Part shown: one piece after another, positions 41,349 to 50,917 of the stretch
How positions within the stretch are numbered: position 1 is the stretch's first letter
Layout: every line of letters begins with the position of its first letter
Assembly: GCF_023701525.1 (NCBI RefSeq)
Contig: NZ_JAMQAW010000070.1
Span: forward strand, 1-64,000
DNA length: 64,000 nucleotides
Source of the DNA: Streptomyces albipurpureus
Lineage (GTDB): Bacteria; Actinomycetota; Actinomycetes; Streptomycetales; Streptomycetaceae
Direction: 5' to 3'
Notes under the pieces: generated by a model
The model's input: the letters and a program-made list of their open reading frames with translations, nothing else
The model's database searches: none
Told to the model about the DNA's origin: nothing
Made by a program: the position numbers and the translations under genes

Positions 41349-41933
41349 ATGCGGCAGAACCTGGCTCGGCGTGCCGCTCTGGTCGATGGCGCGATCGAGG
41401 TGCTGGCTCGTGAAGGGGCCCGTGGGCTGACGTTCCGCGCGGTCGACATCGAGGCGGCCGTACCCAAGGGGACGGCCTCCAACTACTTCGCCAACCGTGA
41501 CGACCTGCTCAACCAGGCAGGGGGGCGGATCTATGAGCGGCTGACCCCCGACGAGGAGGCGATGGCCGATCTGGTCCGCGGCCCGGCCACTCGGGAGCGT
41601 ACGGCCGAACTGGTACGGGAGGTGGTGGACCGGGTTGCGGCCTTCCGCACCGGCTATCTCGCACTGCTGGAGCTTCGGCTGGAGGCGACCCGGCGTCCGA
41701 AGTTGCGGGCGCTGCTGACGGAACGGGTCAGCAACGATGTGGAAGCGAACATCGCGGTGCATGTGGCGTCGGGACTGCCCGGTGACCCCGACGCGATCAG
41801 GATGATCTACTTGGCGACCAACTGGTTGGTACTGGAGCGGCTGACCCTGCCGGACGTGTTTCCACCGGAGCAGGCGGCGGACCTGATCACTTCTCTGGTG
41901 GAGAGGCTCATCCCACCCGACGATCACGGGTGA
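41349..41933 (+). CDS. TetR-family regulator
   Basis: A protein of 194 residues. The N-terminal helix-turn-helix is FRAVDIEAAVPKGTASNYFANRDD-like (residues about 30-53), followed by a helical ligand domain. ATG 41349 is preceded by GGAAGG. It shares an 81-bp control region with the PNPOx gene, which it probably represses. Confidence 0.9.
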   Translation: MRQNLARRAALVDGAIEVLAREGARGLTFRAVDIEAAVPKGTASNYFANRDDLLNQAGGRIYERLTPDEEAMADLVRGPATRERTAELVREVVDRVAAFRTGYLALLELRLEATRRPKLRALLTERVSNDVEANIAVHVASGLPGDPDAIRMIYLATNWLVLERLTLPDVFPPEQAADLITSLVERLIPPDDHG

Positions 41934-41966
41934 CCCGTGACCCGTGACCCGTGACCGGTGACCGGT
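41931..41966 (+). repeat. Heptanucleotide tandem repeat at the tetR stop
   Basis: Five 7-bp units, TGACCCG three times then TGACCGG twice, begin at the TGA stop codon itself, so slippage would not alter the protein. 41967-42237 beyond it holds no recognisable gene. Confidence 0.7.
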
Positions 41967-42237
41967 GATGGGGCCGGGAGCAGGCCCTGCCCTCTGCCCT
42001 GGTGTTCTGGCCGTCGTGTGCCGCCTACCGGAGTGGGAGTCCGCCGCGAGGTCGGGGCCCGATCGAGGCGGGGGCTGCCAGGAGGGCGGGACGGCCGTCG
42101 TACCGGCCGCGGAAGGGGCTTCCGGACGGCGGCCGCCGCGTTCGACGCTACGCCGGCCGCTGTTTCATCGCCATCGGGAGCCCCGCCCCTGGCAGTCGTA
42201 CCCCACCGGCCCCCTGGTACCGGCCTCCCCCGCTATG

Positions 42238-44625
42238 TCAACGTCCCCGCCCTGTTGCCGTCCCCTTCACCGCATCCAGTGCGTACACACAGCGGTCCTT
42301 GCTACAGGCGTACACCACGCCACCGCGTACGGCGGGGGAGCCGGTGATCTCGCCGCCGGTCGCCAGCTTCCAGCGCAGTTGACCACCGCTGGCGTCCAGC
42401 GTGTAGAGCACATGGTCCGCCGAGCCGAAGTGGACCCGTCCGTCCGCCACCACCGGAGCGCCGATGACCTCACCGCCCGCGGCGAAGCGCCACATCGGCG
42501 TGCCGGTCACCGCGTCGAGCGTGTAGAGCGCGCTCCCGCTGCCCACATGCACGTTCCCCCCGGTGACCAGCACCGGTTCGATCGACTGCCGAGGCTCCGT
42601 TGCGATGCGCCAGCGGTCCTTGCCGGTCGCCGCGTCCAGTGCGTACACCGTGCCGAGGTAGTCCGCGAGATAGACCCCGCCGCCCGTCACCGCTGCCCCC
42701 GGCGCGAAGGCCGGCGGGCAGAGGAAGACCGCGGGGGCCTCGAAGTGCCAGCGCACCCGGCCGTCCGCGATGCCGATGGCCAACACCCGCGTACCGGCTG
42801 AGATGTACACCTGGCCGTCCGGCGCCGGCTGAACCCGCACCGGGACGTTCCCGCAGGAGGCCGCGTCCCCGATGGGGTAGGACCAGCGCTCGATCCCCGT
42901 ACGCGCCTCCAGGGCCCTCAGCCGGGCGCCCTTCCAGACGTAGACCGTGTCATCGAATATGACGGGGCCCGCTTCGGCGGTCTCGAAATCCGTCTGTGCT
43001 CCGGTCAGTTCCCACAACTTCTCGCCGTTCGACGCTTCCCTCGCCTGAACCCCGCCGCCTCGCGTTCCCGTGAGCACCGTGCCCCGGTCCGCCCTGAGCG
43101 AGTACACCCAGGCGTCGGTCTGGAGCCGCCAGCGCTCCTGGCCGTTGGTGGCGTCCAACGCGTAGAGCGTGGGCCCGTCCGACGCGTGGATACGGCCGTC
43201 GTTGACCGCCATCGACCACGCCACGTCCCGGGTCTTGAACTGACGGCGGCCGGTGCCCACATCCAGCGCGTGCACCTCGAAGGAGGTGACGTACAGCAGG
43301 TCCCCCTGGACCACCGGGGTGCCCCAGACGTCATTCGACATCCGAAAGCGCCAGGGCCGCCAGTGGGAGGGACCGTCCTGCGGCGGGTTGGGCGGTGGGA
43401 GCGGTGACTGCCCGGGCAGCGGGCCGGTGGCGGGCATGGGGACGACCGCCGAGCCGTTCACCCCTGCCGGAGGCCGAATCCAACCGGTCGCAGGACCGGC
43501 GTCCGGAGTCAGGGCCCGAGTGGTGTCGGCGACCCTCAGACCGGGGCCGATCGGCACCTTCACCCCGGGCAGCCGGACCGGACCGGCCGTGTCGGGCGAC
43601 GGTCCGCCGGAACGCGGATCGCCGACGCGAGAGCGAGGAGCGGCCCAGTCGTCATGCGCCGGATGCTGCGGCGGAGGTCCCGGCGGCATGGGCGGCGGCT
43701 GGGGCGGGCGCTGCGCGGGTGCGGCGGTACGCCCACCACCACGGCGTCGCTCGATCATGGCCGTGGCGCGCTCCGGCAGCCAGGCCGACGCCGTTCCGCT
43801 GTCATCGCTGCCGCTGGCGAACAGATGGGGGGAGAGCTGGGCCTGAAGGTCTTCGGGCGAGGGCCGCCGAGTGGCCTCGCGCTGCATACACGAATCGATC
43901 AGCGGCCGTAGTTCGTCGGGCAGCCCGGCCAGATCCGGTCCCTCGCGCAACAGCATGAACACGGTCTCGACGGGGTTGGCGCCGTGGAAGGGTGCGTGCC
44001 CGGTGGCCGCGAAGACCAGGGTGGAGCCGAGCGAGAACACATCGCTGGCACCCGTCACACTGCGGGAGTCCCGGGCTTGCTCGGGGGACATGTACGCGGG
44101 TGTGCCCACGGCCACATTGGTCATGGTCAGCCGGGTGTTGGAGACACCGGACGCGATGCCGAAGTCAATGACCCGCGGACCGTCCTCGACGACGAGGACA
44201 TTGGACGGCTTGAGGTCCCGATGCACCAGACCGGCGCCGTGGATGGACTGCAACGCCTCAGCGATGCCCGCCGCCAGCCACCGCACGGCCTGCGCGGGCA
44301 TGGGGCCGCACTCATTCACTATCTCCTCAAGGGAGGGCGCCGGGACGTATGCCGTCGCCAGCCAGGGCACGGCGGCCCGGGGGTCGGCGTCCACCACGGC
44401 AGCGGTGTAGAAGCCGCTGACCGCTCTGGCCGCCTCCACCTCGCGGGTGAAGCGAACTCGGAACAGCTGGTCCTCGGCGAGTTCGGTACGCACGGTCTTG
44501 ATCGCCACTCGACGGCCGGACGCCGATCGGGCCAGATAGACCAGCCCCATGCCGCCGGCCCCGAGCCGGCCCAGCACCTCGAACGGACCGATCCGTCTAG
44601 GATCGTGCTGCGTCAGCTGCTCCAT
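42238..44625 (-). CDS. afsK: AfsK-type Ser/Thr protein kinase with PQQ propeller
   Basis: A protein of 795 residues. The kinase domain has GRLGAGGMGLVY (19-30), Lys43 in VAIK, HRDLKPSN (135-142), DFG (154-156) and PAYMSPEQ. After a Pro-rich linker (about 290-420) come PQQ/beta-propeller repeats such as LYALDATNGQERWR and YTLDASGGQLRWKL to the end. S. coelicolor AfsK has the same size and layout and phosphorylates AfsR, a global activator of secondary metabolism, and DivIVA. Unlike many kinases of this class it has no transmembrane helix. ATG 44625 follows a GGAGG. Neighbour synteny also supports the assignment. Confidence 0.85.
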   Translation of the reverse strand: MEQLTQHDPRRIGPFEVLGRLGAGGMGLVYLARSASGRRVAIKTVRTELAEDQLFRVRFTREVEAARAVSGFYTAAVVDADPRAAVPWLATAYVPAPSLEEIVNECGPMPAQAVRWLAAGIAEALQSIHGAGLVHRDLKPSNVLVVEDGPRVIDFGIASGVSNTRLTMTNVAVGTPAYMSPEQARDSRSVTGASDVFSLGSTLVFAATGHAPFHGANPVETVFMLLREGPDLAGLPDELRPLIDSCMQREATRRPSPEDLQAQLSPHLFASGSDDSGTASAWLPERATAMIERRRGGGRTAAPAQRPPQPPPMPPGPPPQHPAHDDWAAPRSRVGDPRSGGPSPDTAGPVRLPGVKVPIGPGLRVADTTRALTPDAGPATGWIRPPAGVNGSAVVPMPATGPLPGQSPLPPPNPPQDGPSHWRPWRFRMSNDVWGTPVVQGDLLYVTSFEVHALDVGTGRRQFKTRDVAWSMAVNDGRIHASDGPTLYALDATNGQERWRLQTDAWVYSLRADRGTVLTGTRGGGVQAREASNGEKLWELTGAQTDFETAEAGPVIFDDTVYVWKGARLRALEARTGIERWSYPIGDAASCGNVPVRVQPAPDGQVYISAGTRVLAIGIADGRVRWHFEAPAVFLCPPAFAPGAAVTGGGVYLADYLGTVYALDAATGKDRWRIATEPRQSIEPVLVTGGNVHVGSGSALYTLDAVTGTPMWRFAAGGEVIGAPVVADGRVHFGSADHVLYTLDASGGQLRWKLATGGEITGSPAVRGGVVYACSKDRCVYALDAVKGTATGRGR

Positions 44626-45171
44626 ACCTGCCTGCCACCTCCCCGTACGGGCCCCAGAACGAACCGGGCTCGTCAATTACAGCGCCGTCCCGCGTCTTCG
44701 TTACTGAGACTCTCACCACTGAGACGCTCAGTGGCGGTGCCCAGCCTGATTCTTCCTGCCGAAAGCGTTGGTTGCGAACCCGGGGGCGGATCGGGGTGTC
44801 TCATCCGGATTCGGGCACGGACCCCCGGTTCGGGCCGGTACCGTCCGCTCCCACGCCGACATCCGAGGCCGCGAAACGGTACGCACCAGACCGACTTGGG
44901 CATCGTCGAGACGCCGTACGGCAAGCGATCTAGCGGTGTGGGAGGTGGCGGTCCCCATCCGTTGCGCCATGCACCTACAGGGAGCGCCCAGGCTGCCGCC
45001 AAACCGGGGGCGTGGCACTCATCACACTCAACGTTATGGGGCATCCCGGGCATGCCCCGTCGGATAAATCGAACATTTGCTCACTCGTCCTCCGCCCGGT
45101 GCTCACCGGGGTCGCACCCCATTTGCAGTCGGCCGAATCGCGCCTCGATCACCCCTCGGTAAGCTGACGGC
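44626..45171. other. About 0.55 kb divergent intergenic region of afsK and a tetR gene
   Basis: Holds both promoters. TAAGCT 10 bases before the TetR start could be a -10 box, which would give a very short leader. No gene recognised. Confidence 0.5.
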
Positions 45172-45819
45172 ATGACAGGACAAGTACGCACAGTCGACGG
45201 CCGAGTGGCCGGACGACGCGGCCAGGCGACGCGGCAGAAGCTGCTCGACTGCCTCAGCGAGATGCTCAGCTCGTCACCGTACCGGGACGTCAAAGTCATC
45301 GACGTGGCTCGGAAAGCGGGCACTTCCCCCGCGACCTTCTACCAGTACTTCCCCGATGTCGAGGGTGCGGTTCTGGAACTCGCCGAGGAGACGGCCAAGG
45401 AGGGTGCCGGGCTGACGGCGTTGGTCTCCGGCCGCGCCTGGGTCGGCAAAGCCGCCTGGGGGACCTCCGAGGAACTGGTCGAGGGTTTCCTGGACTTCTG
45501 GCGCCGTCACGACGCGATCCTGCGGGTCATCGACCTGGGGGCCGCCGAGGGTGACAAGCGGTTCTACAAGATCCGTATGAAGATCCTGAACTCCGTCACC
45601 AGTTCCCTCACGGACTCCGTGAAGGAGCTCCAGGCCAAGGGGCGGGTGGACAAGGACGTCAGCCCGGCGGCCATGGCGGGCTCTCTGGTGGCGATGCTGG
45701 CCGCGGTCGCCTCGCACCAGAAGGGCTTCACCACCTGGGGCGTCAAGCAGGCCGAGCTCAAGCCGAACCTCGCACTGCTGGTACACCTCGGCATCACGGG
45801 TCGCAAGCCCACCAGGTAG
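45172..45819 (+). CDS. TetR-family regulator beside afsK
   Basis: A protein of 215 residues. Helix-turn-helix VIDVARKAGTSPATFYQYFP, then FLDFWRRHDAILRVIDLGAA in the ligand domain. No clear Shine-Dalgarno before the ATG; a nearby -10-like TAAGCT suggests a leaderless or near-leaderless mRNA. A TetR gene divergent from afsK is, as I recall, also found in S. coelicolor. Confidence 0.9.
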   Translation: MTGQVRTVDGRVAGRRGQATRQKLLDCLSEMLSSSPYRDVKVIDVARKAGTSPATFYQYFPDVEGAVLELAEETAKEGAGLTALVSGRAWVGKAAWGTSEELVEGFLDFWRRHDAILRVIDLGAAEGDKRFYKIRMKILNSVTSSLTDSVKELQAKGRVDKDVSPAAMAGSLVAMLAAVASHQKGFTTWGVKQAELKPNLALLVHLGITGRKPTR

Positions 45820-45840
45820 GGGCCCGCCCCCGCGGGCCCC
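45819..45840 (+). terminator. Terminator of the tetR gene
   Basis: GGGGCCCGC (45819-45827) and GCGGGCCCC (45832-45840) form a perfect 9-bp stem with a CCCC loop, starting at the last base of the stop codon. Confidence 0.75.
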
Positions 45841-46087
45841 ACCGATCACATCGAGCTTTGTCTTCAGCCTTCGAGGCGCTTCCCGAGTCGGTCTGACCGG
45901 GGCGTTCTCCCCGAGCCGCCCAATTCTGAGGCGCTCTCTTCTGACTTCCGCTCAGGCTTTCTGCTGCTGGCTTCTTCCGGGCCTCTTCCCCGGCTTCTTC
46001 GTAGCGTTTCCTGCTGGGCCGTTCGTCTTCGCCGTTCATCTCGCCGCGCACTTTCCTGAGTTCCTGAGTGGGCCGGACTCTGGCCGC

Positions 46088-46902
46088 TCAGCCGTCCGTA
46101 CCCGGCTTGGCTCCCCAGATGTAGAGCTGGTCGTCGACGTCCAGCAGGTTCCACAACCGCTCCGCGTCGCCCAGACGCAGATTGACGCATCCGGCTGAGC
46201 CGCCACCGTCGTACAGATCATCCAGACGGCCGTGCAGGGCCTGCCCACCGTCGAAGAACTGGGCGTACGGCATCGGCGCACTGTCGTAGATCGTCGACAC
46301 ATGGTCCTTGCTGGCCAGTAGACGGTGTGCCAACCGAGCCGGGTCTCCTCGCTGTCGCGGCCCGTACGGATCGGGACCGGAGGGAGGACCACATCCGCGT
46401 TGCGCTGCACCCAGAGCAACCGCCGGTCGAGGTCCACGCAGGTCACCCGGTAGCTACGGACCGGGCAGTCCCCCTCGGCGTCCGGGAACTGTTGGGCTTC
46501 GACGGCGACCATCGTGCGGTAGGTGGCGAGCCCCGCGTACCCTTCGGCCGGCTCGATCGCGTTGGCCGTCTGGAACGTACGGATGGCCTCGCAGCCGGCC
46601 GCCGACTGCACTCCGTCCACCGGTCGCTGGAGATGCTCCTCCATCTGCCGCTGATACGGTCCCGTCCGGGCTGTGCAGGGGGTCGTCCCGGCGCCTGCGG
46701 CCAGAGCGGCCGGCCCGGGTACGGCAAGGGTGATGGCGAGTGCCGCCACTGCCGTCAGGGGGGTCACCACGGCGGTCTTTCCACGCGTATTCGCTGGTGC
46801 CGCTGGTGTCGCTGGTCTCTGTCCCGCGTGACCGTGCTCCGTCCCCGTACACGTCTGAGTTCGACGTTCTGGCCCCCGGTTCGCCCCCCTCGGTGAGGTC
46901 AC
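46088..46902 (-). pseudogene. Frameshifted L,D-transpeptidase (YkuD type)
   Basis: The upstream frame (GTG 46902) encodes a signal-type hydrophobic stretch (VVTPLTAVAALAITLAVPGP), a peptidoglycan-binding-like segment (GPYQRQMEEHLQRPVDGVQ) and the start of the YkuD domain (VPIRTGRDSEETRLG). The frame then turns to low-quality sequence, while the adjacent frame continues with KDHVSTIYDSAPMPYAQFF and the catalytic SAGCVNLRLGDAERLWNLL, ending at 46088. A single missing base near 46313-46320 restores one protein of about 270 residues. L,D-transpeptidases form 3-3 peptidoglycan crosslinks through this cysteine. Either a real inactivating mutation or a sequencing error. Confidence 0.75.
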
Positions 46903-47017
46903 CCGCTGGATGCGGTTCTCGTTGCCCTCGCGAGTTGTTCTGGTCCTGCTGGTGATGGCCCTGAGCCCAGAGTTCCAGCGGTTGGTCGTGGGCGCCCGAG
47001 GCGGCGGGCCAAACCGG

Positions 47018-47059
47018 TGAGGGCGCGGGCAGGACCGTCAGGTCCCACCCGCGCCCTCA
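47018..47059 (-). terminator. Terminator of the adhesin gene
   Basis: Perfect 12-bp arms TGAGGGCGCGGG (47018-47029) and CCCGCGCCCTCA (47048-47059), with inner GGACC/GGTCC pairing, 23 bp after the adhesin stop on the minus strand. Confidence 0.75.
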
Positions 47060-47081
47060 AGGGAGGTCGCGGAAGTCAGTA

Positions 47082-50000
47082 CTAGCCCTTGGGCTTGTCC
47101 TTTCCTCCCTTGCCCTTGCCGGGCTCATCGCGCTTGTTGGCGATGTCGACCTCCACCCCGTCGGCGATGTTCTCCGCCGTGATGACATACGGGCCGAAGA
47201 CCGGGTTCCCCGGCAGGACGTAACCCTCGGGCACGTCCGTCTCCAGCAGGTAGTACGTCCCGATCGCCAGATCGTCGAAGACGCAGTAACCCGAGTCGTC
47301 CGTGGAGCAACCGGCGCCGGTCAGTGTGTCGGCCGGGACGCCCAGGGTGGCGGTGGTCTGAAGACCGGGCACATTGTTGGTCTCACGCCATAGTTCGAAG
47401 ACCGCACCGGGCAGGTTGCGGCCGTTCTTGGCGTCGGTCTTGTGCAGCGTGATCGTTCCCGTCTCGGCCCCGGTGGCGGTGTTCTCCGCGGTGACGGTGA
47501 CGCCGTCGGCCGCGTTGTCGTTGGTGAGGATGAGGGGTCCGAAGACGGGGTTGGCGGGGAGGTCGTAGCCGTCGGGGGCTGCGGTTTCCTGCCAGTAGTA
47601 GGTGCCGGTTTCCACCGTGCGGGTGCACTCGCCATCAGTTCCGGTGGTGCAGGGAGCACCGAGCGAGGTGTCCGGGTTGCCTCCGGTTGTCTGGAGGCCG
47701 GGGACGCCGTTGGTCTCCTGCCACAGCTGGAAGATGGCGCCCGAGAGCAGGTCGCCGGTCTCGGAGTCTTCCTTGATGACGGTCACATCGCCGGTGGTGG
47801 GTGTGGTGGCGGTGTTTTCGGCGGTGACGGTGACGCCGTCTGCCGCGTTGTCGTTGGTGAGGATGAGGGGTCCGAAGACGGGGTTGGCGGGGAGGTCGTA
47901 GCCGTCGGGGGCTGAGGTTTCCTGCCAGTAGTAGGTGCCGGTTTCGACGGTGCGGGTGCACTGGCCGTTGGCGCCGGTGGTGCAGGGGGTGCCGAGTGAG
48001 GTGTCGGGGTTGGGGCCGCTGGTCTGGAGTCCGGGGACGCCGTTGGTCTCCTCCCAGAGTTGGAAGATGGCGCCTGCGAGGGGGTCGCCCGTGCCTGAGT
48101 CTTCCTTGATGACGGTCACATCGCCGGTGACAGGTGCGGTGGGTGTGTTTTCGGCGGTGACGGTGACTCCGTCGGCCGCGTTGTCGTTGGTGAGGATGAG
48201 GGGTCCGAAGACGGGGTTGGCGGGGAGGTCGTAGCCGTCGGGGGCTGCGGTTTCCTGCCAGTAGTAGGTGCCGGTTTCGACGGTGCGGGTGCAGTCACCG
48301 TCAGCGCCGGTGGTGCAGGGGGTGCCGAGTGAGGTGTCGGGGTTGGGGCCGCTGGTCTGGAGTCCGGGGACGCCGTTGGTCTCCTCCCAGAGTTGGAAGA
48401 CGGCGCCCGCGAGGGGGTCGCCCGTGCCGGAGTCTTCCTTGATGACCGTCACATCACCCGTGACGGGCGCGGTGGGTGTGTTCTCCGCGAAGACGCTGAC
48501 GCCGACGGGCGCGTTCGTCGTCGTGAGGACGAGGGGTCCGAAGACGGGGTTGGCGGGGAGGTCGTAGCCGGGCGGTGCCGCGGTTTCCTGCCAGTAGTAG
48601 GTGCCGGTTTCCACCGTGCGGGTGCAGTCACCGTCAGCGCCGGTGGTGCAGGGGGTGCCAACGGTGGTGTCCGGGGTGACTCCGCTGGTCTGGAGGCCGG
48701 GAATCCCGTTGGTCTCCTCCCACAGCTGGAAGACGGCGCCCGCGAGCGGGTCACCCGTGCCCGAGTCGCTCTTGATGACCGTCACATCACCGGTGACAGG
48801 TGCGGTGGCGGTGTTCTCGGCCGCAACACTCACACCGGTCGCCGCGTTCTCCACGGTCAGTACCAGCGGTCCGAAGACGGGGTTGGCGGGCAGGTCAAAC
48901 CCGGGCGGTGCCGCGGTCTCCTGCCAGTAGTACGTACCGACCTCAACCGTCGCGGCGCACTCGCCGACCAGGTTTGTCGTGCAGGGGTCACCGATCGCGG
49001 TGTCGGGGTCGGCTCCGCTGGTCTGGAGGCCGGGAATCCCGTTGGTCTCCTCCCAGAGCTGGAAGACCGCGCCCGAGAGTTCGACGCCGGTCCCCGTCTC
49101 CGTCTTCTCGACCGAGACCTCCCCCGTCACCGGGGTCAGGGCGTTGTCAGCGTTGACGCTGACCCCGGCGGGCAGATCGTCCGCCTCCAGCAGCAGTGGA
49201 CCGAAGACGGGGTTGGCCGGTAGGTCGTACCCCGGCGGTGGGGCCGTCTCCTGCCAGTAGTACATGCCCAGGTTGACGGTGCGGGAGCAGACTCCGTCAG
49301 CGCCGGTGGTGCAGGGGGCGCCTACCGTGGTGTCGGGGTCGGGGCCGGTGGTCTGGAGCCCCTCGGCGCCGTTGGTCTCCTCCCAGAGCTGGAAGGTCGC
49401 ACCGGCGAGCGGTGCCTGAGTCTCGTTGTCCCTCTTCACCACCTGGACGGGGGCCATCGGGACCACCGTGCAGTCCGGTAGGTCACCGTTGAAGGGGTAG
49501 GCGTGGAACTCCTGGCCGCCGCCCGCACCCACCACACTGGTGTGGGTGACCGAGCCGGTGGTGAAGAAGCGTCCGTTCACACCGGGCAGCGTGACCGTGG
49601 TCATCGAGGCCTGGTTGCCGATCAGCACACTGCCCTGGAACTGTCCGGTGCCCCGCAGACCGACGCTGGTGGCGTCGGGGAAGTTCCACAGCAGCCGGTC
49701 CCGGAGCTGGTTGAGCGGGTCCGTGTCGAAGGGGCTACCGCTGTAGGTGTTGATGATGCGGTTGGCGCCGATGATGTTGACCAGGATGGTGGCGTTCGCC
49801 GGGATGTTGACGAAGCGAATGCCCTGCTGGCCGCCGCCCGCCGTACTCATGTTGAAGTCGACGTTGAAGACCTGGAGCGCCGAGGTCCCATTGCCCGTGA
49901 ACACGGTCTCAAGACCACTGTTGATGGCGGTGCCGGTGGCCGGGCGCGGCCCGGTCTCATTGCGCGCGTAGCACTGGCTCGCGGTGGTCAGCTGATCGCG

Positions 50001-50582
50001 CAGTGGGGTGTAGGGGGCTGCCGCGTTGGGGTCCTGGACGACGGTGCCGGTGATGGTCCCGGTGGCCGTGCCGGCGTGGCGTACGACTCCGCCGTCGGCG
50101 AGCAGCGATTCCCCGGCCGCCACGGTGACATTGCCACCGGTGGTCAGGAAGTCCGAACCCGCCGGTGGTGGCACCCGCGATCCGACGCCGACGATGCCGA
50201 TGTTGTACACGCCTCCGGCGGACTTGTCCTGGTTGAAGTTCCCCAGGACAACGACCTTGCCTTCGGCTTCGGCAGCGCGCTCGCGGACCAGGAAGTCCCC
50301 GCCGGCGAAAATGTTGATGTTGGCGTCTCGGCCCGCGATGGGGCCGTTGCTGATCGGGGGGAAGGGGTTGGGGCAGTCGCCCGGGATACAGGGCCCGAGT
50401 CCGCCCGGCAGCGGTGCGGCGGCCTTGACCACGGTGGTCTTGGCTCTCTCGCTACCGCCTGGTGCGGCCCCGGCCAGCATGGCCGGGCCCAGAGCCAGCG
50501 CGGGCGCGGTGACGGCGAGGATCGCACAGGCCAGGCCTGCGGTCCACGACCGTTGTCGCAGTCGCGCGAGGGTTGCTCTCAT
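47082..50582 (-). CDS. Choice-of-anchor-A adhesin with seven SpaA/Cna-B repeats
   Basis: A protein of 1166 residues. It has a signal peptide (MRATLARLRQRSWTAGLACA..., cleavage near ALALGPAMLAGA). Residues about 75-370 form a choice-of-anchor A domain (NGPIAGRDANINIFAGGDFL, VVVLGNFNQDKSAGGVYNIG). Seven repeats of about 111 residues follow; each starts with a V[IT]xK lysine, contains a G-C-x7-C cysteine pair not typical of SpaA domains, and has YYWQE with the Glu that assists isopeptide bonds. The tail is Lys/Gly-rich (KGKGGKDKPKG) with no LPXTG or hydrophobic anchor, so it is probably released or wall-associated by charge. ATG follows GGAGAA. Confidence 0.88.
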   Translation of the reverse strand: MRATLARLRQRSWTAGLACAILAVTAPALALGPAMLAGAAPGGSERAKTTVVKAAAPLPGGLGPCIPGDCPNPFPPISNGPIAGRDANINIFAGGDFLVRERAAEAEGKVVVLGNFNQDKSAGGVYNIGIVGVGSRVPPPAGSDFLTTGGNVTVAAGESLLADGGVVRHAGTATGTITGTVVQDPNAAAPYTPLRDQLTTASQCYARNETGPRPATGTAINSGLETVFTGNGTSALQVFNVDFNMSTAGGGQQGIRFVNIPANATILVNIIGANRIINTYSGSPFDTDPLNQLRDRLLWNFPDATSVGLRGTGQFQGSVLIGNQASMTTVTLPGVNGRFFTTGSVTHTSVVGAGGGQEFHAYPFNGDLPDCTVVPMAPVQVVKRDNETQAPLAGATFQLWEETNGAEGLQTTGPDPDTTVGAPCTTGADGVCSRTVNLGMYYWQETAPPPGYDLPANPVFGPLLLEADDLPAGVSVNADNALTPVTGEVSVEKTETGTGVELSGAVFQLWEETNGIPGLQTSGADPDTAIGDPCTTNLVGECAATVEVGTYYWQETAAPPGFDLPANPVFGPLVLTVENAATGVSVAAENTATAPVTGDVTVIKSDSGTGDPLAGAVFQLWEETNGIPGLQTSGVTPDTTVGTPCTTGADGDCTRTVETGTYYWQETAAPPGYDLPANPVFGPLVLTTTNAPVGVSVFAENTPTAPVTGDVTVIKEDSGTGDPLAGAVFQLWEETNGVPGLQTSGPNPDTSLGTPCTTGADGDCTRTVETGTYYWQETAAPDGYDLPANPVFGPLILTNDNAADGVTVTAENTPTAPVTGDVTVIKEDSGTGDPLAGAIFQLWEETNGVPGLQTSGPNPDTSLGTPCTTGANGQCTRTVETGTYYWQETSAPDGYDLPANPVFGPLILTNDNAADGVTVTAENTATTPTTGDVTVIKEDSETGDLLSGAIFQLWQETNGVPGLQTTGGNPDTSLGAPCTTGTDGECTRTVETGTYYWQETAAPDGYDLPANPVFGPLILTNDNAADGVTVTAENTATGAETGTITLHKTDAKNGRNLPGAVFELWRETNNVPGLQTTATLGVPADTLTGAGCSTDDSGYCVFDDLAIGTYYLLETDVPEGYVLPGNPVFGPYVITAENIADGVEVDIANKRDEPGKGKGGKDKPKG
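47130..49451 (-). repeat. Seven 333-bp coding repeats of the adhesin
   Basis: The unit is 333 bp (111 codons). The central repeats (about 47600-48600) are almost identical at DNA level, for example GGGGTCCGAAGACGGGGTTG and GGTGCCGGTTTCGACGGTGC recur every 333 bp, while the first and last repeats have diverged. This pattern points to recent duplication or gene conversion. Confidence 0.9.
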
Positions 50583-50917
50583 ACGTCGACTTCTCCTGTG
50601 GGTCGCCTTGTCCGGCAATTCCCTGACAGGCTGAACAGCAGGCATAACGGGACGCAGTCGACACTCCCGTAGGAGGGGAATAAGGATCGGATAATCACCC
50701 GGCCGCCTGATCTCTCCACTCCTTCGCCACTCTCCGCGGCCGCAGCCCGCCGAGTGAGCCCGTGCATATGGGATGCGTTCGCCCGCGGCGACCCCATGAC
50801 CGCAAGGTGACCTGGAGTCCCGCGGCGGCTGATCAGATGGCTTTTCGCACGCTGACGGGCGGGCTACCGCCCGGAGGAGTCCGGGGGCCACGGCCCCCGG
50901 GGCGAGCGGGCGCGGCG
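50583..50917. other. Intergenic region upstream of the adhesin gene
   Basis: About 335 bp with the adhesin promoter region. CCGGGGGCC/GGCCCCCGG (50881-50900) is a 9-bp hairpin 18 bp after the AraC gene stop and probably terminates it. Confidence 0.55.
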
